From Pseudomonas sp. UBA4617 (lineage in GTDB: Bacteria; Pseudomonadota; Gammaproteobacteria; Pseudomonadales; Pseudomonadaceae), in NCBI RefSeq assembly GCF_002386445.1, contig NZ_DGIR01000026.1:62001-126000 (forward strand): DNA of 64,000 nucleotides, read 5' to 3'. The notes under the pieces are model-generated. The model saw only the letters and a list, made by a program, of their open reading frames with translations. It did no database searches and had not been told where the DNA came from. Positions 43,506 through 51,148 of this stretch are shown piece by piece. A program made the position numbers and the translations under genes. The first letter of the stretch is position 1. Each line of letters starts with the position of its first letter.

Positions 43506-43994
43506 TTACTGCCCGGCTGCCGTCGTCGGCACGCCCTTGAACCACTTCTGCTCAAGCTCGGCAGTCCGCCCACTGTCCTTGAGCCGCTGCAATGCGTTGT
43601 TCACCGCACTTTCGAAAGCCGGATTGTCCTTCTGGAACGGGATCACCAGCTGCTTCTGGCCAAATGGCAAGCTCACGTCGAGGGGGCCGTCAGCCTGGGG
43701 CGACTCATTCGGCGGGGTCAGTGCAATGTCGTACTTGCCACTCTCGACACCAGGCAGAACTTCGGCTGCGGGGGCTTCGATGAATTCGGCGCGCAGGTCC
43801 AGCTCCTTGGCCAGGTCCTGGCCAAACTCCACTTCGAAACCGGTCAGGTGGTCGTTTTCCTTGAAGGCGTACGGCGAGTTGTCAGCCTGTACGGCAATGC
43901 GCAGTTCGCCCCGGTCGGCGATTTCATCTATCAGCTCGGCTTGAGCCAATGGCGAGACCAGTACCGCCAGCAGTAGTCCAATGGTCGAACGCAT
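43506..43994 (-). CDS. miniature amino-acid-type solute-binding protein
   Basis: This 162-residue periplasmic protein has a signal peptide (MRSTIGLLLAVLVSPLAQA) and a clear lobe-1 of the SBP_bac_3 fold: GELRIAVQADNSPYAFKEND, then LTGFEVEFGQDLAKEL and GKYDIALTPP. It is about 90 residues shorter than usual (about 250). Most of the second lobe, which lies between the YDIAL segment and the C-terminal helix, is missing, and DNPAFESAVNNALQRLKDSG follows almost directly. The frame is uninterrupted. It may be a minimal binding or sensor protein, or a decayed gene with an internal deletion. No permease gene is adjacent. Confidence 0.75.
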   Translation of the reverse strand: MRSTIGLLLAVLVSPLAQAELIDEIADRGELRIAVQADNSPYAFKENDHLTGFEVEFGQDLAKELDLRAEFIEAPAAEVLPGVESGKYDIALTPPNESPQADGPLDVSLPFGQKQLVIPFQKDNPAFESAVNNALQRLKDSGRTAELEQKWFKGVPTTAAGQ

Positions 43995-44218
43995 GAAAGC
44001 CCCTTTTTTTCTTTGGCAGGTGAATAACGCCCGCCACGGCTTTTTTCCTCGCCATGGTCGGGCGCAGCCTATGACCTTGAAGCCTCGGCGATGTTTAACC
44101 GTGACTGAAATATTTCTACTGTCGATTTGAACATATGGGCGTTCACATCAACTAAGGTGAATCATCGCCGCCGTTGGATCGCAGGCGGGGGCCGACAAGT
44201 GAATCACAGGAGAAGTGA

Positions 44219-44695
44219 ATGAACAGCCTATTTTCGCGTGCTGCCGTTGCGGGTCTGCTGATGGGGGCATCGGTGCTGGCCAGTGCAGCAGACGCCCTGA
44301 CGAGCCAGGAACCGCCCAAGGAGGCCAAGGTCTTCATCGTTTCCCCCGCCGACGGCGCTACGGTGGACAAGACCTTCACCGTCAAGTTCGGTATCGAGGG
44401 CATTGCACTCAAGCCAGCCGGTGATCACACCCCGCATTCCGGCCATCACCACCTGCTGGTTGACGTGGACAAGGAGCCGGTGGCCGATATGCCGCTGCCG
44501 ACCAGCCTGATGCCGGAAAACGGCGTGGCCCTGCCAGATGGGCCGCAGGTGCTGCACTTCGGCAAGGCGCAGACCGAAACCACCATCACCCTGACCCCCG
44601 GCAAGCACACCCTGCAACTAATACTGGGTGACCAGTATCATGTGCCGTTCAAGCCGAGCGTCGAGTCGCAGAAGATCACTGTCGAAGTGAAATAA
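44219..44695 (+). CDS. DUF4399 exported protein
   Basis: This 158-residue protein has a signal peptide (LFSRAAVAGLLMGASVLA, cut near ASA). A DUF4399 domain contains VFIVSPADGATVDKTFTV, the histidine-rich DHTPHSGHHHLLVD and ALPDGPQVLHFGKAQTET. The histidine cluster suggests metal binding, and some homologues are annotated as rod shape-determining protein RodA-related, which I consider unsupported. The start follows CAGGAGAAGTG. It ends at a bidirectional terminator shared with serA. Confidence 0.82.
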   Translation: MNSLFSRAAVAGLLMGASVLASAADALTSQEPPKEAKVFIVSPADGATVDKTFTVKFGIEGIALKPAGDHTPHSGHHHLLVDVDKEPVADMPLPTSLMPENGVALPDGPQVLHFGKAQTETTITLTPGKHTLQLILGDQYHVPFKPSVESQKITVEVK

Positions 44696-44697
44696 AA

Positions 44698-44722
44698 AAG
44701 GGAGGCCACCAGGGCCTCCCTT
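44698..44722. terminator. bidirectional intrinsic terminator, DUF4399 / serA
   Basis: AAGGGAGGCC pairs with GGCCTCCCTT across a short loop. It is flanked by an A-run on the left and TTTCT on the right, so it can serve both convergent genes. Confidence 0.9.
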
Positions 44723-44740
44723 TCTCATGCTGCCAGCAAA

Positions 44741-45970
44741 TCAGAACAGGACGCGGGAACGGATGGTGCCCTTGACCTGTTGCAGCTTCTCTTGCGCCAG
44801 GTCCGAGTACTCGGCGTCGACGTCGATCACCACGTAGCCGACCTTCTCGTTGGTCTGCAGGAACTGGCCCGAGATGTTGATACCGTTCTCGGCGAAGACC
44901 TTGTTGATCTCGCTGAGCACGCCCGGGATGTTTTCGTGGATGTGCAGCAGGCGGTGCTTGCCCGGGTGCGCCGGCAGGGCCACTTCAGGGAAGTTGACCG
45001 AGGACACCGAGGTGCCGTTGTCGCTGTACTTGACCAGCTTCTCGGCTACTTCCAGGCCAATGTTGGCCTGAGCTTCGGCGGTGGAGCCACCGATGTGCGG
45101 GGTCAGGATCACATTGTCCAGGCCACGCAGCGGGCTTTCGAACTCTTCGTCGTTGGAGCGCGGCTCGACCGGGAACACGTCGATGGCGGCGCCGATCAGG
45201 TGCTTGTCCTTGATCGCGGCGGCCAGGTGGTCCAGCTCGACCACGGTGCCACGGGCAGCGTTGATCAAAATCGAGCCCTTCTTCATTGCACGGATTTCCT
45301 TCTCGCCGATCATCCACTGGGTGGACGGCAGCTCAGGCACGTGCAGCGAGACGATGTCGGCCAGGCCCAGCAGTTCGTGCAGGCTGGTCACCTGTACTGC
45401 GTTGCCCAGCGGCAGCTTGGTCAGCGGGTCGAAGAAGTACACCTGCATGCCCAGGCTCTCGGCCAGGACCGACAATTGGGTACCGATCGAGCCGTAGCCG
45501 ACGATGCCCAGCTTCTTGCCACGGATCTCGAACGAGTTGGCCGCGCTCTTGATCCAGCCGCCACGATGGCAGGAGGCGTTTTTCTCAGGGATGCCGCGCA
45601 ACAGCAGGATAGCTTCGGCCAGTACCAGCTCGGCTACCGAACGGGTGTTGGAGTACGGCGCGTTGAATACGGCGATACCGCGCTCGCGGGCAGCTTCCAG
45701 GTCGACCTGGTTGGTGCCGATGCAGAAGCAGCCAACCGCGACCAGCTTCTTGGCGCAGTCGAAGATTTCTTCGGTCAGCTGGGTACGCGAACGGATGCCA
45801 ATGAAATGGGCATCGGCGATCTTTTCCTTCAGCTCGGCTTCCGGCAGCGAACCAGTGAGGTATTCGATGTTGGTGTAGCCGGCGGCCTTGAGGGTATCGA
45901 CCGCGTTCTGGTGCACACCTTCAAGAAGAAGGAACCGGATCTTGCTCTTGTCGAGAGAAGTCTTGCTCAT
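44741..45970 (-). CDS. serA: D-3-phosphoglycerate dehydrogenase
   Basis: This 409-residue NAD-dependent enzyme oxidises 3-phosphoglycerate, the first step of serine synthesis. It has GIVGYGSIGTQLSVLAESLG as the NAD fold and RGTVVELDHL plus the catalytic His in VILTPHIGGSTAEAQ. A C-terminal ACT domain (IPGVLSEINKVFAENGINIS) gives serine feedback. The length matches the ACT-containing E. coli type. ATG 45970 gives the MSKTSLDKSKIRFLLLEG N-terminus. It also can reduce 2-oxoglutarate to D-2-hydroxyglutarate. It is divergent from the D2HGDH gene. Confidence 0.97.
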   Translation of the reverse strand: MSKTSLDKSKIRFLLLEGVHQNAVDTLKAAGYTNIEYLTGSLPEAELKEKIADAHFIGIRSRTQLTEEIFDCAKKLVAVGCFCIGTNQVDLEAARERGIAVFNAPYSNTRSVAELVLAEAILLLRGIPEKNASCHRGGWIKSAANSFEIRGKKLGIVGYGSIGTQLSVLAESLGMQVYFFDPLTKLPLGNAVQVTSLHELLGLADIVSLHVPELPSTQWMIGEKEIRAMKKGSILINAARGTVVELDHLAAAIKDKHLIGAAIDVFPVEPRSNDEEFESPLRGLDNVILTPHIGGSTAEAQANIGLEVAEKLVKYSDNGTSVSSVNFPEVALPAHPGKHRLLHIHENIPGVLSEINKVFAENGINISGQFLQTNEKVGYVVIDVDAEYSDLAQEKLQQVKGTIRSRVLF

Positions 45971-46141
45971 CTGCGTAAACCTGTATCCCGGAGAAAAAAT
46001 GGCGAGGGGTGATGCCAGGCGCCAGGGCTGCCTTAGCATGAACAGCGGGAGGGCTATGCTAGCATACGCGACACAATCTGAGCTTATCCCGACAGGTGAA
46101 GAGTGCTCAGGGTGACTATGAATAAGTCGAGAGTTCCAGCG

Positions 46142-47539
46142 ATGACCCATCCCGCTGTAATTGATGAACTGATGACCTTGGTCGACCCTGGCAAGGTCCT
46201 GACCGACGCGGCTTCGCTCGAAGCCTATGGCAAGGACTGGACCAAGCATTACCCACCGGCACCCAGCGCCATCGTGTTTCCCAAGACAGTGGAGCAGGTG
46301 CAGGCGATTGTTCGCTGGGCCAATACCCACAAGGTAGCCTTGGTGCCGTCTGGCGGGCGCACCGGGCTTTCCGCAGGGGCCGTGGCGGCCAATGGCGAAG
46401 TGGTGGTCGCCTTCGACTACATGAACCAGATTCTCGGCTTCAATGCCTTCGACCGCACCGTGGTCTGCCAGCCTGGGGTGATCACCCGGCAGTTGCAAAG
46501 CTTCGCCGAAGAGCAGGGCCTGTATTACCCGGTGGACTTCGCTTCCAGTGGGTCGAGCCAGATTGGCGGCAATATCGGCACCAATGCCGGCGGAATCAAG
46601 GTGATTCGCTACGGCATGACCCGCAACTGGGTGGCCGGGCTGAAGGTGGTCACCGGCAAGGGCGAATTGCTTGAGCTGAACAAGGGCCTGGTCAAGAACG
46701 CCACCGGTTACGACCTGCGCCAGCTGTTTATCGGTGCCGAGGGCACGCTGGGCTTCGTGGTCGAAGCCACCATGCGCCTGGACCGCATGCCGCGCAACCT
46801 CACCGCCATGGTTCTGGGCACCCCGGACTTCGATTCGATCATGCCGGTGCTGCATGCCTTCCAGGGCAAGCTGGACCTGACCGCCTTCGAATTCTTCTCC
46901 GACAAGGGCCTGGCCAGGATCCTGGCACGCGGCGACGTGCCGGCACCGTTCGAGACTTCTTGCCGGTTCTATGCGCTGCTGGAGTTCGAGGCCAGTACCG
47001 AAGAGGTGGCCAACGAAGCCTTGACCACCTTCGAGCACTGCGTCGAGCAAGGCTGGGTGCTGGATGGCGTGATGAGCCAGAGCGAGACCCAGCTGAAAAA
47101 CCTGTGGAAGCTGCGCGAATACCTGTCGGAAACCATCTCGCACTGGACGCCCTACAAGAACGATATCTCGGTAACCGTTGCGAAAGTTCCAGCATTCCTG
47201 CGCGACATCGACGCTGTCGTCGCCGAACATTATCCGGATTACGAAGTGGTGTGGTACGGCCACATTGGCGACGGCAACTTGCACCTGAACATCCTCAAAC
47301 CCGAGCACATGAGCAAGGACGATTTCTTTGCCTCGTGCACCAAGGTCAACAAGTGGGTGTTCGAGATCGTCGAACGCTACAACGGCTCGATTTCCGCCGA
47401 GCATGGGGTGGGCATGACCAAGCGCGACTACCTGGGCTACAGCCGCTCAGCCGAGGAAATCGCCTGCATGAAGGCAATAAAGGCCGTGTTCGACCCTAAC
47501 GGCATCATGAATCCGGGTAAGATCTTCCCACCCGAATAA
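46142..47539 (+). CDS. d2hgdh: FAD-binding D-2-hydroxyglutarate dehydrogenase
   Basis: This 465-residue FAD oxidoreductase is of the GlcD/D2HGDH family. The FAD-binding PSGGRTGLSAGAVAANGE and SSGSSQIGGNIGTNAGGIK blocks are present, and the C-terminal metal-proximal SAEHGVGMTKRDYLGYSR is retained. It oxidises D-2-hydroxyglutarate and passes electrons to the respiratory chain. In pseudomonads it is coupled to SerA, which produces this compound. The start is uncertain: ATG at 46142 gives the usual length, while ATG at 46118 and GTG at 46103 are in frame. The spacer to serA is 171 bases. Confidence 0.9.
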   Translation: MTHPAVIDELMTLVDPGKVLTDAASLEAYGKDWTKHYPPAPSAIVFPKTVEQVQAIVRWANTHKVALVPSGGRTGLSAGAVAANGEVVVAFDYMNQILGFNAFDRTVVCQPGVITRQLQSFAEEQGLYYPVDFASSGSSQIGGNIGTNAGGIKVIRYGMTRNWVAGLKVVTGKGELLELNKGLVKNATGYDLRQLFIGAEGTLGFVVEATMRLDRMPRNLTAMVLGTPDFDSIMPVLHAFQGKLDLTAFEFFSDKGLARILARGDVPAPFETSCRFYALLEFEASTEEVANEALTTFEHCVEQGWVLDGVMSQSETQLKNLWKLREYLSETISHWTPYKNDISVTVAKVPAFLRDIDAVVAEHYPDYEVVWYGHIGDGNLHLNILKPEHMSKDDFFASCTKVNKWVFEIVERYNGSISAEHGVGMTKRDYLGYSRSAEEIACMKAIKAVFDPNGIMNPGKIFPPE

Positions 47540-47563
47540 AAGCAGTATCCAGAGGAGTCGGCC

Positions 47564-48229
47564 ATGAGTTACCAGCACCAGTACGTAGACGGCACGCGCA
47601 TTCACTTCCCGCTGGGCAAGGTGGTGTGCATCGGCCGTAACTATGCCGAGCATGCCAAGGAACTGGACAACCCCATCCCCACCGAACCGCTGTTGTTCAT
47701 CAAGCCGGGCAGTTGCGTGGTACCGGCCGAAGGTGGCTTCAAGATCCCGGCCGAACGAGGTTCGGTGCACTATGAGGCTGAAATCGCAGTGCTGCTGGGC
47801 AAGCCGCTGTCGACCCACCCGACCGAAGAAGAGGTACTGGACGCCATATCGGGCTACGCCCCTGCGCTGGACCTGACCTTGCGTGACGTGCAGGCCAGGC
47901 TGAAGGAAAAGGGCCTACCCTGGGAACTGGCCAAATGCTTCGACGGCGCCTGTGTGCTGCCGCCGTTCGTATCGGCTGCCAGCTTCGAAGACCTGGCCGA
48001 CATTCCGCTGCGCTTGACCGTCAACGGCGAAGTACGCCAGGACGGCAACAGCAAGATGATGCTCAACCCGATCGTGCCGATGATTCAGCACATATCCGCG
48101 CACTTCTCGCTACAGGCGGGGGATGTGATCCTTACCGGTACCCCGGCGGGGGTGGGGCCGTTCAATGTCGGTGACGAACTGGTGCTGGAGCTGCCAGGTG
48201 TGAGCCGCTTCGAAAGCCGGGTGCTCTGA
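47564..48229 (+). CDS. fumarylacetoacetate hydrolase family protein
   Basis: This 221-residue protein is of the FAH/HpcE family. VVCIGRNYAEHAKELDNPIP is the N-terminal signature and VHYEAEIAVLLGKPL is part of the metal site. The catalytic segment MMLNPIVPMIQHISAHFSL and the terminal GVSRFESRVL also fit. Members are acylpyruvases or hydratases, or oxaloacetate decarboxylases. It starts 24 bases after the D2HGDH gene and is probably co-transcribed with it. The specific substrate is not determined. Confidence 0.9.
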   Translation: MSYQHQYVDGTRIHFPLGKVVCIGRNYAEHAKELDNPIPTEPLLFIKPGSCVVPAEGGFKIPAERGSVHYEAEIAVLLGKPLSTHPTEEEVLDAISGYAPALDLTLRDVQARLKEKGLPWELAKCFDGACVLPPFVSAASFEDLADIPLRLTVNGEVRQDGNSKMMLNPIVPMIQHISAHFSLQAGDVILTGTPAGVGPFNVGDELVLELPGVSRFESRVL

Positions 48230-48246
48230 AGCGAAACCGCATCGCT

Positions 48247-48272
48247 TTCTTCGCGGGTACACCCGCGAAGAA
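48247..48272. repeat. short REP hairpin
   Basis: TTCTTCGCGGGT and ACCCGCGAAGAA form a perfect 12-bp inverted repeat with a two-base loop, just after the FAH gene. It matches the small REP at 6704 in its core. Confidence 0.75.
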
Positions 48273-48349
48273 GCCAGCGCTGTTGACCGTTTTTTCACAC
48301 CTCATCCGGATAATGCGCGGATCTCCGCCCATTACCCCAGGAACCCCGC

Positions 48350-49270
48350 ATGTCATCACCCTCCAGCGCCTCGGCAACACCCAAGCGTCGTTTCTACCTG
48401 CGCTGGCCCTTCGGCCTGGCCGTGGCGGCCGTGATTGGCTATGGCGTGGCTGTGGCCATGCACTGGGATGACCGCGGCGCGCTGTGGCTCAAGGAAAGCT
48501 TTGAAAGCACCGCCGAGCGCAGCGTAAGCGTGTGGTTGCCGGATTACCGTGTCGACATCGATGCCAAGCCGCTGCCGGGGATGGACGATGACGAAGCCTC
48601 CGATGTGGCCTTCAACCCGCATACCCGCACCCTGTTTGCAGTGATGGGCAAGAACCCGTTCCTGGTCGAGCTGAACCTGGATGGCGAGGTCCTGCGCAAG
48701 ATCCCGCTCAACGGCTGGAACAACCCGGAAGGCGTCGCGGTGCTGGAGGACGGCTACCTGGCCATTACCGACGAGCGCCTGCACGACCTGACCGTGGTCA
48801 AGGTGGATGCCCAGACCACCGCCCTGAACCATGATGACTTCCAGAGCCACGACCTGGGCCAGTCGGTGAAAAGCAACAAGGGCTTCGAGGCGGTTGCCTG
48901 GGACCCGCTGCGCCAGCGCCTGGTCATCGGCGAGGAGCGCCCGCCCAAGCTGTACACCTGGAACACCGATGGCCGCAGCCCGCTCACGGGTGACAAGCAG
49001 GTGTTGCCCAGCGATGAACTGGACCTGCGCAACCTCTCGGCGCTGAGTGTCGACCCGCGAACTGGCCATCTGCTGGTGCTGTCGGCGGATTCGAACATAC
49101 TGCTGGAACTGGACGAGCAGGGCCAGCAGGTCAGCTTCATGACCTTGCTGGGCGGTTTCAATGGCCTGCGAGATACCATCCCGCGCGCCGAAGGGGTGGC
49201 CATGGACGACAAGGGCAACCTGTACATGGTCAGCGAGCCGGCCCTGTTCTATCGCTTCAGAAAAAACTAG
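48350..49270 (+). CDS. SdiA-regulated domain (YjiK-like) protein 1
   Basis: This 306-residue protein has an N-terminal membrane segment (about 19-37, WPFGLAVAAVIGYGVAVAM). A SdiA-regulated/YjiK-type beta-propeller domain follows, with repeated motifs such as VAFNPHTRTLFAVMGKNP and FEAVAWDPLRQRLVIGEE. The family resembles esterase/phytase-type six-bladed propellers and is likely periplasmic. The substrate is unknown. A closely related paralogue lies 90 bases downstream. Confidence 0.87.
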   Translation: MSSPSSASATPKRRFYLRWPFGLAVAAVIGYGVAVAMHWDDRGALWLKESFESTAERSVSVWLPDYRVDIDAKPLPGMDDDEASDVAFNPHTRTLFAVMGKNPFLVELNLDGEVLRKIPLNGWNNPEGVAVLEDGYLAITDERLHDLTVVKVDAQTTALNHDDFQSHDLGQSVKSNKGFEAVAWDPLRQRLVIGEERPPKLYTWNTDGRSPLTGDKQVLPSDELDLRNLSALSVDPRTGHLLVLSADSNILLELDEQGQQVSFMTLLGGFNGLRDTIPRAEGVAMDDKGNLYMVSEPALFYRFRKN

Positions 49271-49360
49271 CCTGAACATCCGACTTTTCGGATGCTGGCA
49301 TTAAGCTTTGTTTCAGTTGTTCGTGGTTAGATTCGTCACCCCTATGTCGAGTCTGTACGC

Positions 49361-50263
49361 ATGCGTCGTTTTGTTCGCCTTTCTCTTGTCGTAGCCGTTG
49401 CCGGCTTCCTTCTGCTCGGATGGGCCGGGCAGGAGTTCCGCCTGTTCGAGCGTGGCTGGTTCAACCTCAAGGCCTGGTGGCAGCCTGCGCAGCAGGGCAT
49501 CGGCCTGGACCGCTACCGGGTAGTGGTCGAGGCGCAGCCGGTCGAAGGGCTGGATGATGACCTTTCGGCGCTGACCTACGACCCCGACCGCAAGACCCTG
49601 TTCACGGTCACCAATGCCCGTTCCGAACTGATCGAACTGTCGCTGGACGGTCGCATCCTGCGCCGGGTACCGCTGACCGGTTTCGGCGACCCGGAAGCCG
49701 TCGAGTATGTCGGGCCGAACAGCTATGTCATTACCGACGAGCGCCAGCAACGGCTGATTCGCGTGCGCCTCGATGATGACACCACGTTCCTCGATGCCGG
49801 CGATGCCGAGCAGCTGACCTTGGGCATAGGCCTGAACGGCAACAAGGGCTTCGAGGGGCTGGCCTACGATTCGGCAGGCAAGCGCCTGTTCGTGGCCAAG
49901 GAGCGCGATCCGATGCTGATCTACGAAGTGCATGGTTTTCCGCATGACAAGCCCGACCAGCCTTATGCGGTACACGTGGTACAAGACCGCAAGCGTGATT
50001 CACGGCTGTTCGTGCGCGACCTGTCGAGTTTGCAGTTCGATGAGCGCAGCGGGCATCTGCTGGCGTTGTCTGACGAGTCGCGGCTGGTGCTGGAGCTGGA
50101 TGTGGAAGGCCGACCGCTGAGCACCCTGTCGTTGCGCAAGGGTTTCCAAGGGTTGCAGGCGACGGTGCCGCAGGCGGAGGGGATTGCGATGGATGAAGCG
50201 GGGACCATTTACCTGGTCAGTGAGCCGAACCTGTTCTATGTGTTCAAGCAGGTCGTAGAGTAA
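49361..50263 (+). CDS. SdiA-regulated domain (YjiK-like) protein 2
   Basis: This 300-residue paralogue of the preceding protein has an N-terminal signal or anchor (about 5-23, VRLSLVVAVAGFLLLGWAG). The same propeller motifs occur in order: LSALTYDPDRKTLFTVTN, FEGLAYDSAGKRLFVAKE and LSSLQFDERSGHLLALSD. The pair looks like a tandem duplication that diverged. It is followed by a short intergenic REP-like stretch and the convergent rpiA. Confidence 0.87.
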   Translation: MRRFVRLSLVVAVAGFLLLGWAGQEFRLFERGWFNLKAWWQPAQQGIGLDRYRVVVEAQPVEGLDDDLSALTYDPDRKTLFTVTNARSELIELSLDGRILRRVPLTGFGDPEAVEYVGPNSYVITDERQQRLIRVRLDDDTTFLDAGDAEQLTLGIGLNGNKGFEGLAYDSAGKRLFVAKERDPMLIYEVHGFPHDKPDQPYAVHVVQDRKRDSRLFVRDLSSLQFDERSGHLLALSDESRLVLELDVEGRPLSTLSLRKGFQGLQATVPQAEGIAMDEAGTIYLVSEPNLFYVFKQVVE

Positions 50264-50268
50264 GGGGC

Positions 50269-50338
50269 GGGGCTGCTATGCAGCCCATCGCGACCCAAGG
50301 AGCGGCCTTGTGTCGCGACACGAGGGCCCTCGCGGAGG
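50269..50338. repeat. hairpin and REP-like sequence between convergent genes
   Basis: GGGGCTGC-tat-GCAGCCC is followed by GGAGCGGCCTTGTGTCGCGA, a REP-like core also seen at 52690. The element lies between the propeller gene and rpiA. Confidence 0.55.
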
Positions 50339-50339
50339 G

Positions 50340-51014
50340 TTACTCGGCCTTCAGGCTTTTCACGCCCTCGGACGTGCCCAGCAGCAGCAGGTCTGCCGGC
50401 CGCGCAGCGAACAGGCCGTTGGTGACCACGCCAACGATGGCGTTGATCTGTGCTTCCAGCTCCACCGGGTTGGTGATCTGTAGGTTGTGCACATCGAGGA
50501 TCACGTTGCCGTTATCGGTGACCACACCCTCGCGATACACCGGGTCGCCGCCCAGCTTGACCAACTGGCGCGCCACGTGGCTGCGGGCCATGGGTATCAC
50601 TTCGACCGGCAACGGGAACGCACCCAGCACTGGTACCAGCTTGCTGGCATCGGCGATGCAGATGAAGGTCTTGGCCACCGCGGCAACGATCTTCTCGCGG
50701 GTCAGGGCTGCACCACCGCCCTTGATCAGGTTCAGGTGCGCGTCGCTCTCGTCGGCACCGTCCACGTAGAACTCCAGTTCGCTGACGCTGTTGAGTTCGT
50801 AGACCGGGATACCATGGCCTTTCAGGCGCTGGGCGGTGGCTTCGGAGCTGGCGACCGCTCCGTCGAAGGCGGTCTTGTGCTGAGCCAGGGCGTCGATGAA
50901 GAAGTTGGCGGTCGAACCGGTACCGACGCCGACAACGCTCTTTTCATCCAGCTTGGGCAGAATGAAGTCGACAGCGGCCTGGGCGACGGCCTGTTTGAGT
51001 TGGTCCTGGGTCAT
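50340..51014 (-). CDS. rpiA: ribose-5-phosphate isomerase A
   Basis: This 224-residue cytoplasmic isomerase interconverts ribose 5-phosphate and ribulose 5-phosphate. It carries the family VGVGTGSTANFFIDAL loop, YVDGADESDAHLNLIKGGG and the region IVAAVAKTFICIADASK. The ATG at 51014 (MTQDQLKQAVAQAA) is the standard length. An in-frame extension to 51071 lacks support. It is divergent from ilvA, an arrangement conserved in many gamma-proteobacteria. Confidence 0.97.
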   Translation of the reverse strand: MTQDQLKQAVAQAAVDFILPKLDEKSVVGVGTGSTANFFIDALAQHKTAFDGAVASSEATAQRLKGHGIPVYELNSVSELEFYVDGADESDAHLNLIKGGGAALTREKIVAAVAKTFICIADASKLVPVLGAFPLPVEVIPMARSHVARQLVKLGGDPVYREGVVTDNGNVILDVHNLQITNPVELEAQINAIVGVVTNGLFAARPADLLLLGTSEGVKSLKAE

Positions 51015-51148
51015 GCGGGCTCCGAGAGGGGCAGGGCGGTTTTGAAAGGAGCCTAGTATAACGGCTCGCACGGCTTTGCTGTGGTCGCCCGACGTAGCGC
51101 TGGGGTAGACTCCAAGCCCTTGTCCCGCGGCCCAGTGATGCTTTCCCG

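Noticed and set aside
45971..47404. N-terminal extension of serA on the minus strand, giving an apparent 887-residue protein
   Set aside because: It is antisense to the D2HGDH gene and does not resemble any family; serA proper starts at 45970 with the normal N-terminus.
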